Of a DNA stretch of 64,000 nt, positions 1-12,589 are shown piece by piece. The notes beneath the pieces are model-generated. The model saw only the letters and a list, made by a program, of their open reading frames with translations. It had not been told where the DNA came from and ran no database searches. How positions within the stretch are numbered: the first letter of the stretch is position 1; each line of letters starts with the position of its first letter. The DNA lies in NCBI GenBank assembly GCA_964059195.1, contig CAXKWD010000006.1:177256825-177320824 (forward strand), given 5' to 3'. This DNA is from Ectobius pallidus. Its lineage: Eukaryota > Arthropoda > Insecta > Blattodea > Ectobiidae. Made by a program: the position numbers and the translations under genes.

Positions 1-320
1 TTTCTAAGTGTAGTGCTCCTAAACACACTACAAAAGTCTTGTGAAATATTTCGATTCCATCAGAAAATGTAACTATCTTACCTCTTTTTACACAATTACT
101 CGTCACTGGTCTATAGATACGGTAATCTTTTTATAGCCTCCAAAGATCTGTGGTTTATTTTATATCAGCTCTCTGAGTACCAGAAAATGTAACTGATGTA
201 CGAGTAAGTTTATTTTTTTTATTTTTTGGCCCTAAAAACCCCCGAAAAAGGGTTCGGTTTCCATGGCAACGGTATTATCAAACAGTGTTCACATAGGGCT
301 TTGCCAATACAGCAGACTAA

Positions 321-731
321 TGCCCGGTTTCTTCAAACTTGTGAATTACCTATGGGTAAATTATCCATGGGCAAATTAGTTCCTAATCACCCACAATGGT
401 ATATTGAGGAAGGCCTTGGAGTTGTACGGTTAATTTAATTCAGAAGGCTTTGATTCTCATTGTTTAAATTATTATTGAGGTTAAATTTTTTCCAGCCATC
501 CATGAAAGGATAAATTAACCCGAAGATTTACCCTTGGAAATATCTAGCCCGAGTTTGTAGGGACATTTTCATATTTACCCAGAGGACATTTATCTAGAAA
601 CTCGCCACAAGACAGGTGTATGTGATTGTTACCTTTAAATTATTTGTGTTTGTGTGGTGTTATTCTTGTGTAAATTCTGTCCATTGGATAATTTACCCAT
701 AGGTAATTCGCGAGTTTATAGAAACCGGCCA
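321..731. mobile_element. PIF/Harbinger-like MITE with TAA target duplication
   Basis: Imperfect terminal inverted repeats of about 46 bp (TGCCCGGTTTCT... against TGGCCGGTTTCT...) are flanked by TAA at 318-320 and 732-734. Three-base TWA duplications are typical of PIF/Harbinger. A truncated relative lies at 62053-62425. The open frame at 226-438 is an accident of this repeat. Confidence 0.7.
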
Positions 732-1412
732 TAAGACCGGTCTAGTGATAACTCAAAATACGATTTAAGAGTGCTCTGGTCAGATTTTATTTGAGTAATG
801 TTATTTGGTAACATCATTCGAACGTACTGTCACCTAAGGAAAGTATAAAAATAATTAAATGAACCCTGGAACATTTGACCTTATCTTGGAAGAGCAGACT
901 AGATATTCTACAAAACCCAGCAGTCTGACTTTCGTCTGTCATTTTTGATTGCATTATTATAATCTTCGTAGGGAGTGGAAATGTTGACAATCCATTGAAC
1001 GTATCCCATGTTGGTACACCACAGCAGCATTAAAAGACGTTCAATGGATGTAACTCACTTAAACGCGCAAATCATTTCTTAACACAAAGTATTCCACATA
1101 AGCTGAACTGCTAGCTTGGTAGAATTTTTAAAACTATTATGTAGTACTTTACTGACAATTCTGTGACGCATATTAATGAAAACTAGTAAAACCACGTTAA
1201 ATCTCTAAACTGCTTGCCCTGCCATCTAGCGGGAAACTACATAACTTTCGTATCGCCATCTGTTTGTTGTCCGGCTTCTGAAGCTCAGCAGATAGTGTGA
1301 CTTCCTTCTGAAAGGAGCAGAAACAGGCCAACGCTAGAGAGTGTTTTGTATTGGAAACAATACTTTTCTTGAGTCTCTACAATACAAATAAAATCACGTA
1401 ATCTGATATAAC
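732..1412. other. A+T-rich non-coding stretch with one arm of an inverted repeat
   Basis: I see no gene. About 1095-1312 is repeated in inverse at 3343-3570 (shared words include TTCTGAAAG/CAGAAGGAAG, CCATCTAGCGGGA and ATTATGTAGTAC), so both are copies of one dispersed repeat. Confidence 0.5.
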
Positions 1413-2106
1413 ATAGAACCAGAATGCTTTTGTTTAATCAGTTATAATTGCAATTATATGTAAAAAAATAAGTTTGTAAAAAAATTGATTTCCAAGTTAA
1501 AACCCAGATTAATTAATTAATCAGGGCTTGCAGAAGAATAAAGGTCTAGTTTAAAAAAAACAGATTAAAATCGTCCAGCATCAGCAGAACTATAGTCTAC
1601 AGATGTGTGATATAATGACAATCGCACACTCACATTAAAATACAACAAAAAATGTCAAATTGGTCGGCTTCAGGATTTAAACCAAGGACCTCCAGAATGC
1701 GAGTCCAAGACGTTACCATCTCGGACACCTCACTCAGTTTAACGGTTTAGTTTGATAAGCGTATTTAAAGGAACAGTGTTATTTGTCATAACTAACTGTA
1801 TTGCAACTTCCAAAGCCGTATACGAACACTGTAAGACAATATGTGTTGTCATGAGAACTGATTTGCATTTGATAAATTCTTTATAATCTATTACCATAAA
1901 ATAGGCACTAAATTGGGTTTTACTCCGGTACCGTTGGACCGATTTGGTCCAATCTCAAATGGGTTCTTCCCATGGACGTTATAAATGCGTATACCAAGTT
2001 TCATGAAAATCCGATAAAGCGTATTTGATTTATCGCGCGTATAGAAAGACGAACAGACATTTTCCTGTCCCCACACACAATCTCAGAAAGTACCATACTT
2101 GCACTT
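1413..2106 (+). repeat. TIR element of the AAGTGCCAGTATG family, one inner unit
   Basis: A diverged copy of the family best seen at 32325-33171: degenerate left end, an inner SINE-like tRNA trace (1655-1745), one copy of the ACTCCGGTACCG unit, and right end CATACTTGCACTT. Confidence 0.55.
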
Positions 2107-2154
2107 AATAATGAATCATGTGAACCCTAAATGGGTTTTATACGTAAAGAGATC

Positions 2155-2570
2155 TTAAGGGGGTTCAAATGTTTCTCTTATTTTATTTATTTCTCGAAAA
2201 CGGTTCTAACGATTTTCTTTAAATTTTGCACAGGGGTCGCTTATACTAAGGGCTAAACTTTTATTTGAAACATTTTTTTCGAACAAATCCCTGAAGGGTG
2301 GTTATAAGCCACCCACTGTTTGTAGAAACTGTCTTGCGTGGTGAACAACAGAATACGCGCTCTTTCACGGCCTCTTATTCTATATAAGAATGTGAAGTGA
2401 GAAAGATGTATTGCTGGCCATGCATAGAGTAAAGAAATATCTGAGGGGAATATTCGATAAATTTCGGAAATTATTCTTAACGGCGGAAAGTTCAATAAAC
2501 GTTTAGCAGTCACTTTTTTTTTAAGTTTATCCATAGTCTTCGTTTTTAGTCGCAACATTCAAAGAAGAGG
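2155..2570 (-). repeat. Fragment of the ACTTCCTCTGCCC repeat family
   Basis: Inverted relative of the 29563-30375 element; shared blocks include TTTCTCGAAAACGG, ATAAGCCACCCACTG and GGCCTCTTATTCT. Open frames here are not genes. Confidence 0.55.
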
Positions 2571-2599
2571 CTATGAGGTATTTATATCACAATTAGCGT

Positions 2600-2800
2600 A
2601 AAATTTATTTGAAAGTCAATAGGGACATGAAAAGTTTGCAGAAATTTTACCAAATCGACAACATGGAAGCAGAAACCAAAGTTGATTAGGAAAGGGGGGG
2701 TTCAGGGGGTTCTGGACCCTAAAAATCAAAACCTAAAATTCTATTTTTGTATTTAAAAAAAAATTAATAAATTAAACAATTTTTGTGGGTGTGTCAAATA
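2600..2800. repeat. Direct repeat shared with 4570-4775
   Basis: Both stretches contain CAACATGGAAGCAGAA, GATTAGGAAAGGGGG and CTAAAATTCTATTTTTG in the same order. Class unknown. The intervening 2800-3340 is A+T-rich with a short (TA)n tract at about 3208-3224 and no gene. Confidence 0.5.
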
Positions 2801-3763
2801 TGATATAGCAGTTATTTTGTTCAACAACTACGGCTTGAAATAAGCGAATTTTTGGAGTTGATCTACTGGTGTGTATCCATGGATCAACACATTTAGTACA
2901 ACAACTAGTCTCCTTCAGGGATTTCTGAGGGGGAGGGGGCTATTTTCGATTACTTCGGCTACTTAATTTCAATATAAAAGAGGGGGAACGGTCAAAGAAA
3001 GTGATTTGGTGAACAGATATTTAATAATGAAATATAAAAACTGTGACATAGTTGTCAGTTTAGGGCTTAAGTTTTGAAAATTCTTCAGTAATTTATCAAA
3101 TTGTTTTAACATATTGGAAACATGGAAATATCCGCTAAGGTTCTTCATGTTATTATTGTTTTTGTATTAATAACATTGAAATGTGCTCATATTCAAAACA
3201 AGATAATATATATATATATATATACCATTGCATTCGCCAACAAACTGTATTTTATTATTTAAAGTTTCGAAATTGGGGTGTTCAATAGATTCGAGTTCAT
3301 ATGCCATTTGAAGAATTCTGTATCTGAACGGGAAAAGCAAAAACTAGTATTGCGCCATTCAGAAGGAAGTCACACTAATTTGCTGAGCTTTAGAAACCGG
3401 ACAAAAAACAAAAATGGCGATGCGAGTCCCGCTAGATGTCAGGGCACGCAGTTTTGACAAGATTTTACGAGTTTTTCTTTAATATGTGTCACAGAATTGT
3501 CAGTAGTATAATGTACTACATAATAGCTTTAAAAATTCGACTATACTAGTAAACCAGCAGGTGTGGAATCGAACTCTGTCCTCCGGATCCGTAAGTTAGC
3601 AACCACGAGTTCTGGAAAGAACTAGGCCTACCATGTTTGGAAATACAGTAAAATTTCTTTGGAAAATGAGATACACTCACATGATTTTCTGTGTTCTATA
3701 CAAGACACACTTCTTCAGCACCTTGCATAGAATGCAAAAGTGTGCTATGCATCCGCGTTTGAT

Positions 3764-4325
3764 TACCTGGGATTTTAGGCTCTAAAAAAATTAATTTCAG
3801 GCACCTAAAATAGGCTTTTTAAACAAGTAAATGTGATTTTAAAAGAGAAAGTATGACTTAATAATTTTAAAATAGACTTTAAAAATACTACAATATGCTC
3901 TTGAACTGTAACGTGATGTACGGTATTTTTTTTAATCTAAAAAACGTGGTTTATCTATTCTCAACAGAAATAATTGCAAAATTAAGACAGAATTTAAAAT
4001 ACCTGCTACTTGTTGTTTTGAGCAAATCCTCCCCCGTGAGTGAGCATTCCTATGACGACAATTGTTTGAGAAAATCAAGTTTCTGTGAAAAACCCATCCT
4101 CTGCTGTTCTGCTCTTCATTCAGGGATGTCCATTAAATGATTCTAAAAGTTACGTTACTTGAATTTTATTTTAAACCTATCAAATAGGCATTTTAGACAC
4201 TAAAATAGTAAAAATAGGCTCCAAAGGTCCAAATAGGCATTTTAGGGCACTAAAAAACTCTTTAAATATAAGTGATTTATCATGAAATGTCAACATATTT
4301 AAAAATTTGCCTTAAAATCCCAGGT
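3764..4325. mobile_element. TIR element, ACCTGGGATTTTA ends, inserted in another repeat
   Basis: Inverted ends are ACCTGGGATTTTAGG (3764) and TTAAAATCCCAGGT (4325). The interior has many TAGGC(A)TTTT words. The flank from 4326 (TATAACTACCCTT) belongs to the ACTTCCTCTGCCC family, so it may have inserted there. The 81-codon frame at 3895-4140 resembles nothing I know. Confidence 0.5.
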
Positions 4326-5104
4326 CTACTTATAACTACCCTTAGAGAGTTTTTACAGAAAAGTGTTTCAAATCTATACAACATCGTTAGAGTAGTTTTC
4401 GAAAAAATCGTGAAAAATTACATTTAAAAAAATACAAAGTAAGAGAAAGTTGTCGTCAATCTTCACGTCACATCCGCATCTAACCCAAATCTGGGCCGAC
4501 TCTAGGCATGGGCACCCATAAACCCCCCCTCCCGCAGCTCTCAGGGGAAATGAAAAAATTTTCTGTTAAGACAATTAATTGAAAGTCAGTTAAGACATAA
4601 AAAGTTCGCAGAAGTTTTACTAAATCGACAACATGGAAGCAGAATCCACAGTGGATTAGGAAAGGGGGTCCGGACCCCTAAAAATCAAAGCCTAAAATTC
4701 TATTTTTGTATTTAAAAAAAAATATTTATTAAATTAAACAATTTTTGTTGGTGTGTCAAATATGATATAGCAGTTATTTTGTTTTCATAACATAATGAGT
4801 AGGCTATTATTTCCACCGTTAAATATGCTATTTAACGTTTCTTATAAATAAGTTAGTGATAAGTGTTATAACTTAGGTAATGATTTCTTGTTTACGTTGG
4901 CATATCTTAGAGTATGGTAAACAAATTTGCTAACTAGTTTTTCAGTGCTAAAATGTTATTTTCATTAGTTCAATATTTAAAAGTTTCCGGGGGTGGTCCC
5001 CCGATCCCCCTTTATTGTAGGGTATCCCGTACCCCCAAACCCTCCGGCACTTTTGACCCTCCCCGAAATTATTTTCTGGCTATGTCATTGTTGCACTTAT
5101 TATA

Positions 5105-5899
5105 TCTCTATATATATAAAAGGCTTTGTCCTGATTGACTGACTGACAGGAATCAAGGTAGAGCCTAAACTATAACAGGTAGAGACTTGGAATTTTGACA
5201 GTACCTTCGTTTCATAATGTAGGTGCTCACTAAGAAAGTATTTTGAAAAATTCTGATTCTAAATGCCAAAAATTAAATGTTTTTGAAAATACTTAATCCC
5301 TTTTTACATAGAATTATCAATTCCAAATCACAGAATATATTGTTGCCAAATGGTGTATGATGGGCTTGGAAAAAACAAATGAAATGCACTTTTGACAAAT
5401 AAGAGAAGTTATCAAAATAATTCATGTTATAAATAAATATTACAGAATGAAATCCACTAAAATAATGGAATCACATAACTTTCTCTACCCTGGACATAGA
5501 GAAAACAAAACGAGGTATGGTAATGTGTATATTATTATATCGCAGGTTTTTGGAGAGAAAAGTATGAAGGCTTTATGGTAACATAAGAGTGGGAAATTTC
5601 CCGCCTCGATATTACAATTTTATGTTACAGGAATTTCTGTTTCTTCTTATTTAAACCTCTACCAGGCTTGCTGTGCACTGTACAAGCAATGGGATGCAAA
5701 ATTCTAGATCCTCTATGAGCCATAAAAAACTATATCAAGCGTTTTCAGAGGGAATAGTTTGAGTGTAATAAGTCGTTCTTCCTATTTCAAATTATAAATA
5801 CCTATATAAGGACCTAGAATTTGAAATCGAAAGTCCTTCATAAGTTAATTTCCAATTACAAAATAAAAAACCCGGGCGACGCCGGGCCTTTTAAGCTAG
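5105..5899 (+). mobile_element. Helitron-like non-autonomous element
   Basis: Starts with TC after A (TCTATATATATAAAAGGC). Ends with a hairpin-forming CCGGGCGACGCCGGG block, then TTTTAAGCTAG, with T following. These are Helitron hallmarks: 5' TC, 3' hairpin plus CTRR, insertion between A and T. No replicase/helicase frame. Relatives: 41180-41987, 43975-44786, 45175-46017, 53303-54139. Confidence 0.7.
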
Positions 5900-6112
5900 T
5901 CATTGATACAACGTTATAAAGTGGCCCAAGAAGTTAAAGCGACAAAAAACAAATGAATTTAAAAAAATTGTCCCCCCTAGAAAACATCATATGGGGGCCC
6001 TTGTTTGTCAAGTTCAAATACCGGATCATAAACATGTTTTCGAGATTCTAGGGTGAGTCCAAATGAGACCAGACTTGACTGTGTTGCAAGCCAGGGATTG
6101 TCTGCTAATAAT

Positions 6113-6961
6113 TAGGGCCCGGATTTTTATGTGCTAAAAAACTTAAAAATATTAATTTTTTATGTGCTAAAAATGTTTAAAATATGTGCTAAAATTTTAA
6201 AAATACGTGCTAAAACTAAAAAAATATTTTTTCTGAAAAAGAAACAACAACAAAAAACAGAATGTGTATTGAAACTAACCAATTGCAGCTAAACATCAGA
6301 TGTAAAATGCTGACTGGAGTTGCTGTGCGCAAGAAATGTCATCTCCAGATTATGGATCACAAATCCTCCCCTATTATCCGAGAATAATGCATTACATTGA
6401 GGAAAGGAACGTTCTACATCACACAATGTTAACCTTGCATATTTGAAGAGGTGTACTGTATATCACTAACACACACACGATCAAGTTCAAAACTTGCAGA
6501 GGGTTTGGTAGCCACCATTTTTCTCAAAAATACCTTTAAATTTTGTTCTTAGAACTTCTATTTTCGAACCTGAGATAGTGTTAAGTTGCCTTTAAATATA
6601 TTGTATTTCTTTAACTGAACTACGCAATGTTGAGATTGGGTTCTGTTCTTCCCCGATAAGCAAGTGCAAGTAAATCACTCTCACCTCATTGCAAGTGAAG
6701 CATTTGTGTAGAATTCATTCGAGATACAAATTTCTGTTGTCAAATGTTAAAAAAGAATGAGGAAAAGTACTAAAATATGTATTTATGGAGAAAATATAGA
6801 AAATATTTATTCACATAACTTTTTTTGTAAAATATGTGTTTTTATGTGAAATAAAATTTGGAATTAGCGTTTGCCGGACCTCGATTTGGATATAAAACAT
6901 TGTTTTAGGAATGTACAGATCAGGAAAAAAAATATTTTTTTACATACAAATCCGGGCCCTA
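6113..6961. mobile_element. hAT-type non-autonomous element, GGGCCCGGATT ends
   Basis: Inverted ends TAGGGCCCGGATTTTTATGT / revcomp of AAATCCGGGCCCTA, flanked by a perfect 8-bp duplication CTAATAAT (6105-6112 and 6962-6969). Eight-base duplications fit the hAT superfamily. The A+T-rich interior repeats TATGTGCTAAAA. No transposase. Frames at 6864-7146 are by-products. Confidence 0.75.
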
Positions 6962-7199
6962 CTAATAATGCATTGAATAGTTTCTTCAGGGCCTTCAAAA
7001 CAAAATTCCGCTGTTCAGACAGTGGCCTCAGACTCTCTACACCCCTGAAACACATCCTAATAGGCAGTGATTTACCTACAAGCAACCCTAACCTCATTCC
7101 TCTCCTGAGTACCGCATGTAAAATACTTTCGCATGACTCCTTATGACGTAATCAAGACTGGCAGGAATATCTATGATATGTACTTAACAACTCAGGATA

Positions 7200-7465
7200 T
7201 TACCATTTTATGGAACCCGGAGGTTCATTGCCGCGCTTACCTGAGCCCGCCATTCAACCCTATTCTGTGCTAACTCCGTCCAACCATCCCTTGCAAATCC
7301 TACTTCCCTTAAATCAATCCTAATATTGTTTTCCCTCTTACGTCTAGGTCTTCCAAGTGGTCTATTCCCTTCGGGTCTCCCAGTCAATACTTTTCAGATA
7401 TGTCTTTCCTCCCCCATGTCCAGCCCATTTCATCCTCCGTGATTTAATTACCCTTACTATATTCA
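7200..7465 (-). mobile_element. LINE 3'-end fragment
   Basis: On the minus strand this is the C-terminal reverse-transcriptase region plus tail common in the window (GGRPxxRRWxDNIxxDLREV, then WRAQVxAAMNL). Truncated and mutated. Confidence 0.7.
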
Positions 7466-7525
7466 GTGAAGAGTTCATTATTACTACTACTAATATTAAT
7501 ACTATCATTGCTTAACGGTAATAAT

Positions 7526-8287
7526 TAGGGGGCGAATTTCTATGACCTAAAAAATTGGATATATGCATGCACTTATGATCGGGGTACGCCGTAGCGTAGT
7601 GGTTGAGGCGCTGCGCTACAAACCGGAAGGTCGCGGGTTCGATTCCCGATGAGGTCGTTGAGATTTTTCAATTGGCCTAATCCTTCTGGTGGCACTATGG
7701 CCCTGGGGTCGACTCAGCCTCTAACAGAAATGAGTACCAGGAGCAATCCTGGGGGTAAAGGCGGCCGGTGCGTAAGGCTGACAACCTTACCACCTTCATG
7801 TGCCGAATGTCCAAAATCTGGGTGCCTCAACCTCCTAGAACCCTCTGGGCCTCCATGGCCTGTATAGGGATCACTTTTTATGCACTTATGACCAATAAAA
7901 TTTAAAATATGACTTTACCACTTACACAATGTGTATATATTTTTTAAGTTTCAGTACAATTCATTTTATTAAAATATGTTAATTATTTAAAATATCTGTA
8001 AATTCTCAAAAAAGTAGGCCTATCAGTATAATACAAAATTTACAAAATACGATATGAAACTTCAAAATTTCTTTAATATGCACACAAATATGCCGAAAAT
8101 ATGACCTAATATGCATATTCATACTAAATATGCTACAATAATTGAAAATTTCCTAAATATGCAGTTATATGCACAATAAAAGCCGTTCCATTTTCACCAG
8201 GATGCTTGGAATCGGGTTTAAATTAGTCGGAAACCTGAAATAATGCAAAGGGGAAAAATATGACATGTCATAGAAATCCGCCCCCTA
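7526..8287. mobile_element. hAT-like element, GGGGGCGAATTTCTATGAC ends, holding a SINE
   Basis: Ends are TAGGGGGCGAATTTCTATGA and revcomp of TCATAGAAATCCGCCCCCTA, flanked by GTAATAAT / GTTATAAT (7 of 8 match). The interior is an A+T-rich ladder of ATGACC and ATATGC words. A tRNA-derived SINE sits inside. Confidence 0.65.
7578..7870 (+). mobile_element. tRNA-derived SINE
   Basis: A box-like TAGCGTAGTGGTTGAGGC and B box GGTCGCGGGTTCGATTCCCG, followed by a non-tRNA body. The 72-codon frame at 7649-7867 lies in this body and is not a gene. Confidence 0.65.
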
Positions 8288-8675
8288 GTTATAATAATTC
8301 AGGAGCTCCTGGCAGCCTATCAAATTTGATAAAGATATAGGCCTATGCTTCAATATGAATCGGGGACCAATTTGCCTAAGTAATGTAATGTAAGTAGGGT
8401 TCGGATGTGGAACAAAATGACTGCAATTATGACCTTAAAAATGACTAAATATGACCCAGAAATCCTAAATATGACCTCATAAAACAGCATATTTCTAAAC
8501 ATAAAAGTTCCAATTAAAAAAAAAAAACGTGTAATGACACTAAATTATTACATCACATTAATTCGATCATATAATCACTTTTAATAATTTTACAGGTGAT
8601 TTAAAGTTTTACTTGTAAAGAATTTCCAATCAGTTAATGTTTCCAGATACCACTGCAAATGTGTTAAAACATTTT

Positions 8676-9544
8676 AGGTAGATTTTCGAAGAAAAATCTA
8701 CCTATTGCAATGGATACCACTTTATGATTTTCGAAAAATTCTTTCATATCTTTACGTTTCATGCTCCCCTAAGTACGAAACCACCGCCCGTTCAAAAAAA
8801 AATTTTGTGATATTTATATATATATTTATATATATATATTTATATATATATATTTATATATATATATATTTATATATATCTTTACACGATAGCGGCCGTA
8901 ATTTTGAAGATATTTGAACCAAATTTTATTATGTTATTTCTAGGCCCAATAGTTCGGACAAGTTCGTTAATGGGCAAAATTGGCCCAAGGGGGTGGTCGG
9001 GGGAGGGGGTTGAAATTTTAAAACATTTATATCTCGGCCCCTATGAAGTATAGAGGGAAACTTTGTTTGAATAAATTAGAGTACTCCCTATGGAGTTCAC
9101 AGTGACACCAACAATTCGGGGGTTCGAGTGAGGGTGGGGGTGGGGGTGGGGGTGGGGGATGAAAATTCGAAACTTTTGAACCACGTCTTGTGGGGTATCG
9201 TTGAAAAGCTCTTGATGAGTACTCTACAAATCAATAAATAGTTTCTTGATAGCTCTCATATGACGCGAGATTTTAATGTTTGAAAATAATAACACTTAAA
9301 AGAATTATTATAATATCATAATTTTGTCTTGTTTAGCGGCTTTACTAATTTTATTCATTGCTGATCTTGCACACGGCCTCCCAGAATATTATATCCTATT
9401 CTTGTTGTCAAAACAAATGATTGTAGGCTCTTCCTCTTTACCGAATTCAGTTCTTATTACTGCAGGTTTACCATGCCAAGGCTAAAGAAAAAGAGTGCTA
9501 TGCAGCGACAATAAATTAAACCAAAAGCACTTCGAAATCTACCT
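8676..9544. mobile_element. TIR element, AGGTAGATTTTCGAAG ends (copy 1)
   Basis: Inverted ends AGGTAGATTTTCGAAG / CTTCGAAATCTACCT. The left end also folds on itself (GGTAGATTTT-CGAAG-AAAAATCTACC). Holds an interrupted (TA)n tract (8813-8880) and a (GGGGGT)n tract (9128-9160). A second copy is at 31488-32088. The 70-codon frame at 8705 is not a gene. Confidence 0.6.
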
Positions 9545-9812
9545 CCGCCTGTAGGCCTGCCTAAAGGGATTTTTTATATTGGAAGTTGACAATTTAGTGC
9601 ATATACTGTTTAATTGTGCTCTTTTCCTTCCTGAATATATGACGTTAAATTAAAAATATGACTGAAATAAGACGAAGACTTTGAAAATGATCAAAATATG
9701 ACTTTATATGCAAAATAAAAACGGTCCGATTAGGATAACAATGTGCAATTCGTGTTTAATTTGTGTTAGCGGCGAGAATGGACGTCAGAGCCCTGTTTCA
9801 TAGAACTCTGAC

Positions 9813-11127
9813 CAGGGGCGGATCCACGGGGGAGGAAATGGGGGAAATTTCCTCCCCCAAAATTTGTAACATTAAGCACAGATTATTCAAACGGTCGGCC
9901 TTCTAATAAATTTTGTAAAGACAAAATAACCCAAATACTTAAATTAAAGCAACGACATTCATTATTTTGAAATATATCTAATATATAAAATCGAAAGTGT
10001 GTGGATATGTGGGTATGTATGCATGTTTGTTCCTTATACAAATCTACAGTTCTTTACCAATTTACACGACATTTTGCACACATACCCAGTTAAGCACGGG
10101 AAGTATAGCTGTCAACATTAAAATTGAAACAAATCAGTCCTTCCCTTGAAAATTATATAATTTCTGAGAATATTATGCAAAAAAAATGAAATCCCATTCA
10201 GTTGTCAAGACAACAGTGTATTGTTTACACAGTTCACATGGGGCTCTGGACACTACATAATAATTTATTGGACTTTAACGAATTCTGATGCTAACGTTTT
10301 GTGAAAATAATTCTTGAATAAAATCCACGAGAATAAAGCACATTGTAATGCAGTCACATAACTTTCTCTACCCTCGACACAAGAAATATTTTCTCACTTC
10401 ACATTTTGATGTAGAATAAGAGGTCGTATTGCTGGGATAACTTAAGTGTGTGAGTATGCTATATCAGAAGTAGGTAAACAATCCTTTCCGCTTATACGTT
10501 ATCCATAGCTGTATGCTTTGTATTAGTTGAGAAATAAGGATGTTTATCATAGGCCCTAAGCATTGGATGGAACATTTTGAGTCCTATGCTCGCAGTATTT
10601 TATGTCCCGGGTTTTAGGGGAGGAAAGTATGAAAGTGATACTGCATTTCTCTTATTTCAGAACCGAAACGTTTGTATGGTAACATGAGAATGAGAAATAA
10701 AATTTTCCGTCAAGTCAGTACAATCTTATGTAATTTATGTTTCTTCTTATTTCAACCCCTCCCAGGCATGATGTGTAGAAGCAACGGAATGCAGCATTCG
10801 ACATCCTCTATGAGCCATAAAAAGCTATATCTAGCGTTTTCTGATGGAATAGTTTGGGTGTGATAAATCTTTTTCTTCATTTCAAGTTTTACATACATAT
10901 TGTATAAGCACCTAGAGTTTCAAAATCGAAAGTCCTCCATAAGTTAATTTCAAATTACAAAATACAAAGCCCGGGCGACGCCGGGCCTTTTCAGCTAGTT
11001 TGTAATAAAATGCTGAAATGTTCATTTTGATCTCAACTGTGTACTGGGAATAATTAGTTTTTATGAGTAAAAACTTCCCTCTCTACTTTGGTTCCCCCAC
11101 CAAAATGTCTCTCTGGATCCGCCCCTG
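9813..11127. mobile_element. hAT element with perfect TIR and 8-bp target duplication
   Basis: TIRs CAGGGGCGGATCCA (9813-9826) and TGGATCCGCCCCTG (11114-11127). The duplication ACTCTGAC at 9805-9812 and 11128-11135 is exact. Without the nested Helitron it is about 290 bp, a MITE. Confidence 0.9.
9977..10998 (+). mobile_element. Helitron-like element nested in the hAT element
   Basis: 5' A|TCTAATATATAAAATCG; 3' GCCCGGGCGACGCCGGGC hairpin, then TTTTCAGCTAG|T. Sits wholly inside 9813-11127. Variant 5' end compared with the copy at 5105. The frame at 10672-10863 is part of the repeat. Confidence 0.7.
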
Positions 11128-11768
11128 ACTCTGACACTGATATTATTAGCAAATACATAATAATATTAGTTATTATTATTAATCTTCTGTTTCATAAGAA
11201 TATTTTCTAATAATAATAGTTATGAGTTCATGACTCTAAAATATTAGTAAATATTGCTAAAATTATTAGTAAACTGTTTCACAGACTGCAGAACTAATAA
11301 AATTTACTGATAATATTAGGTGTTTTCTGTAAGTGTTTTTGGGCTAATAAGTTATTCTCAAACCCATGTAATTCAGATTTCGTGATCTTAAAGTTGTGGC
11401 AAATGAATCATTCTGATTTAATTATGAATTTAGAAAAAGTTTACACACATTATCAAAGGATTTTTTGTCATAACAAGTTTTTAGGATTTGAAGTTATATT
11501 TTGGCCTACTGCTATCTTGAATAAGTGCCAGGCAATTTTAATCATTTCTTAGAGCTAGTTGTTATGAAGATATATGTAGGCCTTGCTGCTTTTAAATAGT
11601 AAGCACAAACAAAAATCCAGACATAACCTCCAAATCAATCAGCTGACTAATGAACTAATAATATTAGTGAAGAGATTTTATGAGTAGTGTTCATATCTCT
11701 ATGAAACAAGATTTTGATAACTAATAAATAATATCATGAGTTCTAATACTATTAACTAATATTGTGAG

Positions 11769-12516
11769 CAGGGCCCGGATTCTAATGACATGTCATCTTT
11801 TTATTGATGCAGCATATACATTACCAACTTGTGAATAAATCCTAATCATGACCTCTAGATTACAGAAATGCATTTTTATTAGGTCATTTTTTGTCATTTT
11901 ATGCAATTTTATATTTTTAGGGCATTTATTTCAATTTTAGGTCATTATTTTGTCATTTTCTTGTCATTTGTTTCCTTATTTAGTCATTTTCATTTATTTA
12001 CATTGAGTGTATTAACTTTTTTTTCGTTACTAGTTGTCTTTGAAGTGTTTGTTTAATGCAAGAAGGAAAAATTCGGCGTTCAAGTGTTGACATGTCTCAG
12101 TCGGAAATGAGAATCAAAGAGACACCAACATTTTGTATTATATTACTATTGTTATTAGATTGACTTGGCACCAGAGTCTGCCACCTGCTTGGATTTGAGA
12201 GTGCAAACTACCCGCAATAAACAACAACATAATCCGGCAGACCACAAAAGGAAATGCCGAATTTTGACTCGCCAGTGCCTCAGTGCCAGTATAAATTTCC
12301 GTGAGATAAGAACATTCACAACATTACAGTTATTTACAGTTTTTACAATTATGTACAAACTAGTCTATAACTTTGTGTGTACAACAATAATTTTTATAAA
12401 TAAAATATCAGTTTTTAGGTCTTTTTTTATAATTATTAAGTCATTTTCTTTAAAATTTAGGGTCATTTTATAGGTCATTTTTCAAACAATTTTAGGTCAT
12501 CAGAATCCGGGCCCTG
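11769..12516. mobile_element. hAT-like element, CAGGGCCCGGATT ends
   Basis: CAGGGCCCGGATTCTAATGA / revcomp of CAGAATCCGGGCCCTG; flanks ATTGTGAG and ATTATCAG agree at 6 of 8. The interior repeats (A/T)GGTCATTTT. Relatives: 6113-6961 and 35807-37919. Frames at 12155-12473 are not genes. Confidence 0.6.
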
Positions 12517-12589
12517 ATTATCAGCAAGTTCTATGAAATAGGGCCGTGGATAAAAATATGACATGTCATAAAGAACCCAATCTTATTAA

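Larger units (their letters stand above)
9786..12548. mobile_element. Element with CCCTGTTTCATAGAAC ends, split by nested insertions
   Basis: Left CAGAGCCCTGTTTCATAGAA (9786) pairs with GTTCTATGAAATAGGGCCGT near 12548. The interior is rich in AATAATATTAG; an inverted piece of the same family is at 26915-27255. It is interrupted by 9813-11127 and 11769-12516. No clean target duplication. Confidence 0.5.
8396..12588. mobile_element. Outermost shell of a nested transposon stack (tentative)
   Basis: Left end AGGGTTCGGATGTGGAAC with ATGACC ladders; a possible right end at about 12588 (ATGACATGTCATAAAGAACCC inverted). Its interior is split by the 8676-9544 element and the 9786-12548 stack. Confidence 0.35.

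Noticed and set aside
7578..7660. Functional tRNA gene
   Set aside because: A and B boxes are present but I could not fold a full cloverleaf, and it is followed by a SINE body; the same holds at 16745, 38010, 50691, 56245 and 62877.
10672..10863. 63-codon frame (MYGNMRMRNKIFRQVS...) and its relative at 45299-45586
   Set aside because: Repeated in every Helitron copy with stops and indels; no replicase, helicase or other domain.
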